From Lepus europaeus (taxonomy: Eukaryota > Chordata > Mammalia > Lagomorpha > Leporidae), in the NCBI RefSeq assembly GCF_033115175.1, contig NC_084843.1, positions 58,134,474 through 58,198,473 on the forward strand: a stretch of 64,000 nt of DNA, in the 5' to 3' direction. A program made the translations under genes and the position numbers. Below are positions 53,087 to 61,690 of the stretch, in pieces. Within the stretch, counting starts at the first letter, position 1. The number at the start of each line of letters is the position of its first letter. The notes beneath the pieces are model-generated. The model worked only from the letters and a program-made list of their open reading frames with translations, was not told the origin of the DNA and ran no database searches.

Positions 53087-53470
53087 CTCTTTTTTTTTTT
53101 TTTAAGTTGACACTTTATTTGTTTATTTGAAAGGCAAAATGATAGAGAGGGAGACAGAGCATGAGAGAGAGAGAGACAGAGAGAGACAGAGAGAGGAGAG
53201 ATCAATCTTCCATCTACTAGTTCACTCCCCAGCTGCTCACAATGACTGGGGCTGGGTTGGGTCAGCCCAAAGCCAGGAGCCAGGAACTCCAACTGGGTCT
53301 CCCACATGGGTGACAGATACTCAATTACTTGAGCCGTCACCTCCTGCCTCCCAGGGTGTGTATTAGCAGGAAGCCTGCTAGGAAGGCAGAGGCAGGACTT
53401 GATCCCTGGCACTCCATATGGGACTCAGGTGTCCCAAGTGGCTGCTTAACCCACTGTTTCATGGTGCCAG
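53087..53470 (-). repeat. CSINE, older type
   Basis: T-run, 'ctttatttgtttatttgaaa', (GA)n, head complement 'tgtttcatggtgccag'. Confidence 0.86.
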
Positions 53471-53605
53471 AGCCAGGAGGATTTGGTTCTCCCAGCAGCT
53501 GACTATGAAATCAAAGATCGTGCTCTCATGCTCTAAAATAACTAAAGACATGGTAATTCCCCTTCCTTTCAAAATCAACTTTTTTCTTCCTCAAATTGAT
53601 AATTA

Positions 53606-53930
53606 AGGGAGGCTGTGGTGCTGCAGATAAGCCACCACATGGGACCTCTGCATACCTTATCAGAGTTGGGGTTCAAGTCCTGGCTACGCCCACTTCCGAT
53701 CCAGTTTCCTGCTAATGTGCCTGGGAGGCAGCAGATGATGGCGCAAGTACTTGGGTTTCTACCATCCGCATAGGAGACCCAGACAGGGTCCTGGCTCCTG
53801 GCTCTGGCCTGCAGCAGCCTTAGCTATTACAAGCATTTAGGGGGTAAACCAGCAGATGGAAGATTTCTCTGGGTGTGTGTGTCTCTCCCTCTCTCTGTCA
53901 CTCTGCCTCTCAAGTAAAATTAAAAGAAAA
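53606..53930 (+). repeat. CSINE, older type
   Basis: 'agggaggctgtggtgctgca' to 'ctgcctctcaagtaaaatta'. Confidence 0.84.
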
Positions 53931-54081
53931 TTTTAGTAAGAATTTTGACAAATTATAAATTGGATTGCCCTTTTTTCTCGGCTTTTGTTGTGTCTAGTGT
54001 GTAGTGTGTACCCTGTGTATTCTCAATGCTCTTCCAATTCATTTTGGACTTGAGTGAGAAAAAAGTTTAGGTTTGTGTATG

Positions 54082-54608
54082 TGTGGTGTCCTATGAAATA
54101 TTGTGTTTGTCCCCAGCTCCTGTCACAGAACTCCTAAAGCGCTAGGAACTTCCTGAGTGATAGGAAGGCCTTTAGTTATTCAGAACAAGGCCCTTCATCT
54201 CCTTGGAGTTTGTTAATGAGGTGAATTAGGGTGGGGCCAGTGAGGCAGCCTCAGAATCCAGCTGGTTACCTGTAAGACCAAGTGATTAGAGGTTGCAACT
54301 CCCAGACCATTCACCAACCTGCAGGTAGGGGGAAGGGGCTGGAGACCATGGTCTATAAAAACTTTCAACTCTGAGATCTGATGTACAGGATTGCTGGACG
54401 CGTGGAAGTTCTGAGAGGCTGCTGGGTCCAGAGAGGGAATGGAAGCCCTTGGGCCTCCCATGCGCCCAGCCTTGCCCATGCATCTCTTTCTCTTGCTGAT
54501 CATCCTGTGTGATATACTGGTTAATGTAAGTAAAGCATTTCCCTGGGTTCTGTGAGCCATCCTGGCAAATCATCACACCAGAGGATGGGAGGTTTGGGAA
54601 CGTCTCCT
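54082..54608 (+). mobile_element. Old LTR (endogenous retrovirus-derived), part 1
   Basis: Begins 'tgtggtgtcctatgaaatat'. It contains a TATAAAA box (54354-54360) and the block 'ggttaatgtaagtaaagcat' plus 'tgagccatcctggcaaatca'. It continues at 54922 with 'gggtgatcttgtgggactca' and 'gtagattgtgtcagaa'. This order fits an old mammalian LTR. Family not assigned; no viral genes nearby. Confidence 0.6.
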
Positions 54609-54921
54609 TTTTTAAAAAGCTTTATTTTATTTACTTGAAAGAATTACAGAGAGAGAGAGGGAGAGACAGAGAGGGAGACCTTTCATCTGCTGGTTCACTC
54701 CCAAAATTGCTGCAACAGCTGGGGCTGGTTGTAACCAGGAGACAGGAGCTTCATCCGAGTCTCCCACGTGGGTGCAGGGGCCCAAGCACTTGTGTTGTCC
54801 TCACCTGCTTTCCCAGGTGCATTCCCAGGGAGCTGGATTAGAAGTGGAACAGCTGGGTGCCTGTATGGGATGTTAGTGTCACAGGCTGTGGCTTGACCCA
54901 CTACGCCACAATACAGGGCCC
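54609..54921 (-). repeat. CSINE, older type, inserted in the LTR
   Basis: 'agctttattttatttacttg' to 'cgccacaatacagggccc'. Diverged flanking repeat 'ggtttgggaac' / 'ggtttgagaac'. Confidence 0.9.
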
Positions 54922-55064
54922 GTGGTTTGAGAACTTCTGTCTACAGCTGGTAGGAAACAGGGACATAGCTAAGGTTTCAAGTGGGGGTGATCTTGTGGGA
55001 CTCAGTCCTCAACCTGTGGGACCTGAGGCTCTTGCTAGGTAGATTGTGTCAGAATCACACTGAG
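54922..55064 (+). mobile_element. Old LTR, part 2
   Basis: 'cctcaacctgtgggacctga' and 'aggtagattgtgtcagaatc' are the 3' part of the LTR begun at 54082; the last bases lie after the next SINE. Confidence 0.6.
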
Positions 55065-55401
55065 TGGCCTGCGCCGTGGCTCAATAGGCTAATCCTCTGC
55101 CTGCGGCGCCAGCACACCTGGTTCTAGTCCCAGTCGGGGCGCCGGATTCTGTCCCGGTTGCCCCTCTTCCAGGCCAGCTCTCTGCTATGGCCCGGGAGTG
55201 CTGTGGAGGATGGCCCAAGTGCTTGGGCCCTGCACCCCATGGGAGACGAGGAGAAGCACCTGGCTCCTGCCTTCATATCAGCGCGGTGCGCCAGCCGCAG
55301 CGGCCATTGGAGGGTGAACCAATGGCAAAAAGGAAGACCTTTCTCTCTGTCTCTCTCTCTCACTGTCCACTCTGCCTGTCAAAAAATAAATAAATAAAAA
55401 G
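55065..55401 (+). repeat. CSINE, young type, inserted in the LTR
   Basis: 'ggcctgcgccgtggctcaat' to 'ctctgcctgtcaaaaaataa'. Diverged flanking repeat 'agaatcacactgag' / 'agaattgcacttag'. Confidence 0.93.
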
Positions 55402-55417
55402 AATTGCACTTAGTTAC

Positions 55418-55718
55418 ACTGGTCCACTCCTTACCTAAGCGAGACATGTTCCTGGACCCCCAGTGGGTGTCTGAAAGCCCCATATACCAAACCCCTGTAA
55501 GTGCTGTTGTGTCTATACATAGATGCCTGAGATAAGATTCAATTGATAAATTAGGCACAGTAAAAGAAAAACAATCTCTAATAACAAAGTAGAAGTTATT
55601 TACAACTTACGACTTGTTTAATTCTGGAATTTTCCACTTTATGTTTTTGGGCTGTGATCGACCATAGGTAACTGACGCTGTGAAAATTGCAACTATGAAT
55701 AAGGGGGGATTCTTGTGT
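55418..55718 (+). mobile_element. Tigger1-like DNA transposon (non-autonomous remnant)
   Basis: 'ttcctggacccccagtgggt', 'gtctgaaagccccatatacc', 'aaattaggcacagtaaaaga' and 'gtaactgacgctgtgaaaat' plus the end 'aataaggggggattcttgtg' match the ends and subterminal regions of Tigger1. The transposase part is absent. Confidence 0.8.
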
Positions 55719-55719
55719 G

Positions 55720-55788
55720 GTCAGCCTCTGGATCTGTGGATAACCTCAGCAGATTCAACCAATTATGGAATTGAAAATAGCTTAAAAA
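55720..55788 (-). mobile_element. Tigger2/MER2-like DNA transposon, part 1
   Basis: 'ggatctgtggataacctcag' and 'cagattcaaccaattatgga' match the MER2 end (reverse direction). It is split by a young SINE with a duplicated site. Confidence 0.8.
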
Positions 55789-56125
55789 GGGCCGGCGCCG
55801 TGGCTTAACAGGCTAATCCTCAGCCTTGCGGCGCCGGTACACCGGGTTCTAGTCCCGGTTGGGGTGCCAGATTCTATCCCGGTTGCCCCTCTTCCAGGCC
55901 AGCTCTCTGCTATGGCCCGGGAGTGCAGTGGAGGATGGCCCAAGTGTTTGGGCCCTGCACCGGCAAGGGAGACCAGGAGAAGCTCCTGGCTTCGGATCAG
56001 CGCGATGAGCCGGCCGCAGCGGCCTTTGGAAGGTGAACCAACAGCAAAAAGGAAGACCTTTCTCTCTGTCTCTCTCTCTCTCACTATCCACTCTGCCTGT
56101 CAAAAATAAATAAATAAGAATTAAA
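55789..56125 (+). repeat. CSINE, young type, inserted in Tigger2, intact TSD
   Basis: 'gggccggcgccgtggcttaa' to 'ctctgcctgtcaaaaataaa'. Perfect 16-base repeat GAAAATAGCTTAAAAA at 55773-55788 and 56126-56141. Confidence 0.97.
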
Positions 56126-56251
56126 GAAAATAGCTTAAAAAAAATCTGTACTGAACATGTACAAACTTTTCTTGCCATCATTGTCTAAGCAATACAGTAT
56201 TGCTATATTAGGTACTTGAAGTAATCTAGAGATTAGTCATAATATAAGGGA
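56126..56251 (-). mobile_element. Tigger2/MER2-like DNA transposon, part 2
   Basis: 'ctgtactgaacatgtacaaa', 'gcaatacagtattgctatat' and 'gaagtaatctagagattagt' continue the MER2 order. Confidence 0.85.
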
Positions 56252-56560
56252 GGGGTCTGGTGCTGTGGCATAGCCAGTAAAGCCGCCGCCTGCAGTGCTG
56301 GCATCCCATATGGCTGCTCCACTTCCAATCCAGCTCTCTGCTGTGGCCAGAAAGCAGCAGAAGATGGTCCAAGTCCTTAGACCCCTGCCACCCAGACTGG
56401 AGACCCGGAAGAAGCTCCCGGCTCCCTGCTTCGGATCCGCACAGCTCCCTTACTTGCAGCCATTTGGGGAGTGAACCAGCAGATGGAAGATTCTCTCTCC
56501 CTCTCTCCCTCCCCCTCCCTGCCCCCGTCTGTAACTGTTTCAAATAAATAAATCTATAAA
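56252..56560 (+). repeat. CSINE, older type, B box deleted, inserted in Tigger2
   Basis: 'gggtctggtgctgtggcata'. The B-box segment after 'catcccatatgg' is missing. Flanking 'aatataaggg' / 'aatgtaaggg' is the target-site duplication with one change. Confidence 0.92.
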
Positions 56561-56680
56561 AATGTAAGGGGGGACTGCAGCTGGGTGTGCTCAGGTTATC
56601 TGCAAATACTAAGCTATTTACATCAGGTTCTTGAGCATAGTTCTGGGGTCATGGAACTGAAAACCCTGTGAGTATTCCCT
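56561..56680 (-). mobile_element. Tigger2/MER2-like DNA transposon, part 3
   Basis: 'gtgctcaggttatctgcaaa' plus 'tactaagctatttacatcag' and 'ttcttgagcatagttctggg' complete the element. Confidence 0.82.
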
Positions 56681-56769
56681 GGAGAATGGCTTGGTGTACG
56701 GGGAGAAATTGCCTTACATTCTGTCACAATTGTCCCAGACTTGGCCTCACCTGCCCCCTGCCCCTTTTG

Positions 56770-57068
56770 GTAAGATTTATTTGCTTATTTATTTGTAAGC
56801 TAGAGTGAGAAATTATTTGAAAGCTAAGTGAGAGTGAGAGATCTTCCACCCACTGGTTCACTCTGCAAATGGCCATAACAGCCAGGATCCTGGAACTCCA
56901 TTTGGGATTTGCATGTGGGTGGCAGAGGCCTAAGTGCTTGGGCCATCACCTGCTGCCTTTAGTCACATTAACAGGAAGCTGGATCTGAAGCAGAACAGCT
57001 GAGTTGCCTCTAATATGGTTTGGCTGTGCAAGCTGTGGCTTAACCCACTGCACCACAACATTTGTACC
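56770..57068 (-). repeat. CSINE, older type
   Basis: 'aagatttatttgcttattta', a partly duplicated tail ('attatttgaaagctaagtga'), head complement 'accacaacatttgtacc'. Confidence 0.84.
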
Positions 57069-57165
57069 TACTCATCCTTTTTGATGGACATTTAGTTAGC
57101 TTCCAATTTTTCACTACTGTGAAACACAGTGAAACTGTAATGTCACACAAATTGGCCTTGTTCTT
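57069..57165 (+). mobile_element. L1M-like fragment
   Basis: 'tgatggacatttagttagct' and 'tccaatttttcactactgtg' are an L1M 3' UTR phrase. Confidence 0.6.
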
Positions 57166-57174
57166 GTTCACTGG

Positions 57175-57462
57175 TTCTTTCTGGCTGTTCCCTCACCTGT
57201 TGGGATCTATTCAATGAAGTCTTCCTCGATTGCTCAGTATAAAACTGTACCCCTGCCCAACACTTTCTGTCCGCTTCTCTGTTTTTTCTCCTCCCTTTCA
57301 CTCCTCACCACCCGACAAAGCATTACCTTGTTGATTTTCTGCTCCCCTCACCCCATGGTGGAGTGCAAGCTCCATAAAGGCAGCAGTTTTGCTTTGCTCA
57401 CAGTTGAGAACTGCCTGGCACACAGTAGACTCAAGGAGAACATTTGTGGAATGAAGAGAACA
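57175..57462 (+). mobile_element. L2 LINE 3' end
   Basis: 'aatgaagtcttcctcgattg', 'ggtggagtgcaagctccata', 'aaggcagcagttttgctttg' and 'actgcctggcacacagtaga' are the 3' end of L2. The 113-codon frame over it is accidental. Confidence 0.85.
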
Positions 57463-57510
57463 TGTGTTACTGTGGACATCCTCCTACAATCACCCTATGA
57501 TTTCCCATTT

Positions 57511-57780
57511 AAGTTTATTTTTAAAATGTTTATTATTTATTTTTCATCTAATTGAATGGCAGAAAAACAGAGAGACAGAGACAGAGAGATTCCATTTGTT
57601 GGTTCACTCCCCAGATAGCCTCAACAGCCAGGGTGGGCCAGGCACTTGACCTGCCTCCCAGGAGGTATTAGCAGTAAGCTGGGTGGGAAGCAGAGTAGCC
57701 TAACTCATTCCAATGCTCTGGTGTGGAATGTGGGTTTCCCAAGCTATCATTTAGAACACTGGGCCAGGATGCCCTCCCCT
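57511..57780 (-). repeat. CSINE, old
   Basis: 'aaaatgtttattatttattt' to 'actgggccaggatgccc'. Confidence 0.8.
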
Positions 57781-57943
57781 TCCATACATTTTAAACAATA
57801 AGATGAGTTGACAACAGCCAGGGTATTGCTACTTCACGATAATCTTTTTGTTGTTGTTGTTCTTTATGAAAATAAATGTTTGAGTCAAACTCTCCCAACC
57901 TTCCTTTTTTATCTAGGTCCAAGGAGAATGTTTCTGACAAATA

Positions 57944-58215
57944 GGCTGGGAAGGGATTGTGGTGCAGAGCTGGTTAAGTTGCCACGTGAGATGGCTGCAT
58001 CCCATATCAAAGTATCAGTGAATCCTGGCTATTCCATTTCCAATCCAAGTTCCTGCTGGTGCTGGGAATGCCACCCATGCAGGAGTTCTGGTTCTTGGCT
58101 TCAGCCTGGCCTGGCCCCAGCCATTGTAGCCATTTGGGGAATGAACAGCAAATTAAAGATCTCTCTCTCTCTCACTCTCACTCTGACTCTGGTTTTCAAA
58201 TAAATAAGTTGAATT
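57944..58215 (+). repeat. CSINE, old
   Basis: 'ctgggaagggattgtggtgc' to 'tggttttcaaataaataagt'; the middle is shortened. Confidence 0.84.
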
Positions 58216-58265
58216 TTTTTTTTAAAGTAGGCTTTTGGAAGCATTGTGATTGAGAATAAGAGTCT

Positions 58266-58592
58266 TTATTTATTTTAATTTTTTAAGAAAAATTTATTTG
58301 AAAGGCAGAGTTACAGAAATAGAGGGAGAGACAGAGATCTTTCGTCCACTGGTTCACTCCCCAGTTGGCTGCAATGGCCAGGGCTGGACCAGACCAGAGC
58401 CAGGAGCCTCTTCTGGGTCTCCCACATGGGTGCACAGGGCTCAGAATTTGGGCCATCTTCCACTGCTTTCTCAAGCCCTAAACAGGGAGCTGGATTGGAA
58501 GTGGAGCAGACAGGACTGGAACTGCACACCCATCTGGGATGCTGGTACGGCAGGCAGTGGCTTACCTGCTACACCACACAGCACCATCCCCT
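58266..58592 (-). repeat. CSINE, older type
   Basis: 'aaaaatttatttgaaaggca' to 'accacacagcaccatcccc'. Confidence 0.88.
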
Positions 58593-58595
58593 TCA

Positions 58596-58893
58596 TTTTC
58601 TTTAAAAGGTGGGAGAGACAATAAGGAAAGACAAAGGCCGTGATTCATTGGTTAATTCAAAATGCTCATGACAGCCAGTGCTTGGCTATGACAAACCCAG
58701 GAACTAGCATCTCAATGTGGGTCTCCCATGTGGGTGATGGGACCCAGGTACTGGAGATACATCCTGCTGCCTCTTGGGGGCGCACAGGAGCAGGAAGCTG
58801 GATCAAAAGCAGAGTAGCTGGGACTCTGAGTAGCCAGGCACTCTGATGTGGAATTCAAGCAATGACAACCACTGTGACCCACCCCCACCCTAC
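58596..58893 (-). repeat. CSINE, old and diverged
   Basis: 'ggtgggagagacaataagga' to 'gcaatgacaaccactgtgac'. It is the last SINE before the CpG island. Confidence 0.78.
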
Positions 58894-59884
58894 CTAGAGA
58901 GCCTACTTGGGCCATAAGGTTTATTGCACATGCCACATTTGACGTTTTCCTACCAAGGTAACTTGTCTGACTGTAGCATTGAAAGCAGTCCTCGGTTTAC
59001 TCCACCTGCCAGCTTGGAATCTGCCCCATAATGAGTGGGAGGCAAATTTTGTTCTTTGGAACCCTAGAGCCTAGCTTTGTTCTTTATGAGCCTATAGAGC
59101 CTAGAGAATACATTTGAATGAATCAGTGTGGAAGGTTGAATGTTTAGGCATCTTTCTCAAAAGAACAATCAGGTTAAATTTATAACATGTGCATAACAAA
59201 GAAACTGCAGTGCAGAAGGGGGTGGCACTGCTAGGAGAGATTGAATCTTTTCTCTTCCACTGAAGTTGCACCTGGAAGGAATGAGAGTTGCACTAACAGC
59301 GCCTTGCTTACCTCCATGACCCCATTAAAGCCCTCGATTCCCTCGCCTGAGTAATGACTGAGCCCAGGAAGAGGCAGCAGCCATCCAACATGTAGGGAGC
59401 CTTCGTTTTGGCACATGGCCACCTGTCCTTCTTCCCATTGCCGAAAGCCGATCTTTTCCCTCGCCTTCATTTCTTCATCCCCAAAGTGAATGTGGCCATC
59501 CTCGAGGTCCAGGGCCAAATAACTAACAGAAATATTATGATGACCTTTGCAGGCATCACGCGCCCTGCCAAGGAACACAGCCCTCATCTGGTTTCTCTCT
59601 TTGGTGTTGAGGGAGGTTTTCCATGGCTGGAGAGGCAGATGTTGCCCAATGGTGCCGGCTATGACCCGGCATCTATAAACATTCCCTTGAGCAATCCCCA
59701 AAAAACTTTCTCTCCCTGCCTGAGAATACGTCGGGGGGGAAAAAGATTCATGGCATGTCTCTCTCTCCAATACTTTCCTTTGACCTCCCAAAAAACAGAG
59801 AACGGAACTGAACAGGATATTGGGAGAGAGGAGGTCGAGGGGGACAGGGGGAGGGGTCGAGGGGGAGTCCAGCTCCAGTTTGGG
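58894..59884. other. Unique upstream flank of the large CpG island
   Basis: About 1 kb without SINEs, increasingly C/G-rich to the right. Opposed long frames (minus 59231-59791, 186 codons; plus 59408-60211, 267 codons) overlap each other, which argues against both being real. It could hold distal promoter elements. Confidence 0.5.
59839..59865 (+). other. G-quadruplex motif at the island edge
   Basis: Four runs of 4-5 G within 27 bases. Confidence 0.6.
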
Positions 59885-60360
59885 GAAATCCAGCTCGCGT
59901 TTTGCCTGTCGCTCAGCGGTGCAGGGTCCAGCGGAGGCAGAGCCCCAGCTTCACTCCCTGAGGTCTGTCCTGGGGAGACACTGCTGCTCCGGGGGGCTGA
60001 CCTGGCGGGGAGTGGCCGCGCAGTCCGCTCCGGCGCGGCTTTGTGCGCGCAGCCGCTGGCCCCTCTGCTCCCGGGTCTGCCCCCCGGGACGCCCCCCCAC
60101 ACCCCCCGGCCGCCCCAGTCATGCGGCTCTACCTGCCTCTCTGCCGCGGACCTTTGGCAAGCAGCCGCCCACCCCGGGGGCCCGGGCCCTGACCGTGCCG
60201 GGAGCTGCTAGGTGTCCACCGTGGGCCCGCCCGCCCCCTCGCGCCCGCCAGGGCCCGGGGCTCCAAAGTTGTGGGCGAGAGCGCCAGTTGCAAAGTTTGC
60301 CCGAGGGCTGGTGCAGGCTTGGAACCGGAGGACGCGCGCTGCCCTGCGATCCGGAGCCGG

Positions 60361-60372
60361 CCGGTGGTGAGT
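60361..60372 (+). other. Candidate splice donor of the first exon
   Basis: CCGGTG/GTGAGT (GT at 60367-60368) is the best donor-like sequence in the island core on the plus strand. Weaker candidates are GAG/GTAGGG near 60900 and CAC/GTGAGC near 61117. Which one is used cannot be decided from sequence. Confidence 0.25.
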
Positions 60373-60841
60373 TGGGGCTGGGGCAGATGGCAGGGGTGCC
60401 GGGAGTCAGCCCTCGGACGCCGAGGCCCAAGGAGTTGCGGGGGCCCACGCTCGCCTTGGGCTGGACGCGGCCGATGCTCGGCATCCGCTGCTCCCGGGCG
60501 GCCACTGGGGTGGGCCCGCTCCCCGCCGCGACCCCCACCCCGGGCCGCTCGGGGCGCTTTTGTGGCGGGTGGTAAACAATGCCCCCGGCAGGGGAATCGC
60601 GCAGCCCGCTCCGAGGCCCCGCCGCGGCGCGGGTGGGGGAGCTGGGGTCCGGCCTGGGGGAGGTCCCTGAGCTGACCAGAGATTTCGCAGCCTTCGGGGG
60701 TCCAGGCGCCGAGGGCGGGGGAGACAAGGATGGCCGCGAGCCGCGGGAGGGAGCCCCGGTGTCGCCCCCTTCCCCGGTCCAGGAAAGCCCCCTGCGCGCT
60801 CCCTCCCTCCCTCCGCCGCGACTTCCAGAGACACCCGGCCC

Positions 60842-60865
60842 GGGGCGGGAGAGCCCGGGGGAGGG
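60842..60865 (+). other. G-quadruplex motif in the island
   Basis: Runs of 4, 3, 5 and 3 G separated by short loops. Confidence 0.55.
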
Positions 60866-60934
60866 AGTTCGTAGGGGCGAAAGTTTCGTGGCGGAGGAGG
60901 TAGGGGCGTCTGCAAGGGTGGACTGGGGCGGCGC

Positions 60935-60960
60935 GGGTCTCGGGGGAGGGAGTGTAGGGG
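60935..60960 (+). other. G-quadruplex motif in the island
   Basis: Runs of 3, 5, 3 and 4 G within 26 bases. Confidence 0.55.
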
Positions 60961-61690
60961 TGCAAGTCGTGTTCTGTCAAAGTGACTTCAGACGCTGTTT
61001 TACGAGCGCTCGGGCTGTCCGCCCGCGCTGGCCCCGCGTTGGCCCGCGTCCCGCTCCGGCGGGCCCTGGGGCGGGAGGTGCGCGGGGCCGGCCGCCTGGA
61101 CCCGGCCGTGCCGCACGTGAGCGCCGTCCCGCCAGGGTGCAGGGCTGCGGCCGGCAGGGCAGGGCTCTCCGCGGAGCTCTCCCCCTCTCCCGCGGTCTCT
61201 GCCTCCTCGCCGGCCTCCCCACCCCGTGTCCTATCTCCTCCGCTTGAGGGACTGTGCAGTCCGTGTTTGTCCCTGAACTGGCCGACGCCAGGAACCTTGC
61301 CACGGGCACGGGGGAACCCACGCGAGGGCACTAAGGACCCAGGAGAGGGATCCGTGGGACTTGCAGAGAACAGCGAGAGCTCCAGCTAGGAGCCCCCCCA
61401 CCCCACCCCCACGCGTCTTCCTCTTAAATTAACCAACCATTACGCATCGGTCACTTGGCGGCGGCCTCTTCCCCCTCCTCCCGGACTCCACGCTCAGGCT
61501 CTCGAGGAGCTGCACCAGGCATCGCGGTAACGACCGGCTAATGCACGAGTGCTGGCGAGGCCATCCAGGACCTCCGCTCTAGGGAACCGCGAGCCTCAGA
61601 GCGGCGCGGGCAGCTGCGCCCTGCGCCCCGCGCCCCGCGCCTCGGACGCCGCCTCGCGCCTTCTGCCTCCCAACCCCGGTCCAAAGCAAA

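Larger units (their letters stand above)
59885..61690 (+). promoter_or_regulatory. TET1: Large CpG island, probable TET1 promoter and non-coding first exon
   Basis: About 1.8 kb of dense CpG with many GC boxes, no SINE and no TATA box. In mammals the gene facing away from SLC25A16 is TET1, a 5-methylcytosine dioxygenase whose first exon lies in a CpG island and whose coding begins in exon 2. Island position (about 27 kb beyond the SLC25A16 start) and direction fit. No TET1 coding sequence is in the window, so the name is by gene order. Long frames on both strands here (up to 400 codons) are the usual effect of few stop codons in GC-rich DNA. Confidence 0.62.

Noticed and set aside
54082..55064. 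Possible active retroviral element
   Set aside because: Only an old, interrupted LTR-like segment is visible; no internal viral genes are nearby.
57214..57555. 113-codon plus-strand frame
   Set aside because: Covers the 3' end of an L2 LINE and continues into a SINE tail.
1..58893. Regularly recurring similar blocks that could suggest a repeat array
   Set aside because: The blocks are dispersed SINEs in both directions with their own target-site duplications; no CRISPR-like array or satellite is present.
60129..61331. Minus-strand frame of 400 codons
   Set aside because: It lies in CpG-island sequence where stop codons are rare, has arginine/proline/glycine-rich low-complexity content, overlaps other long frames on both strands, and matches no family I know.
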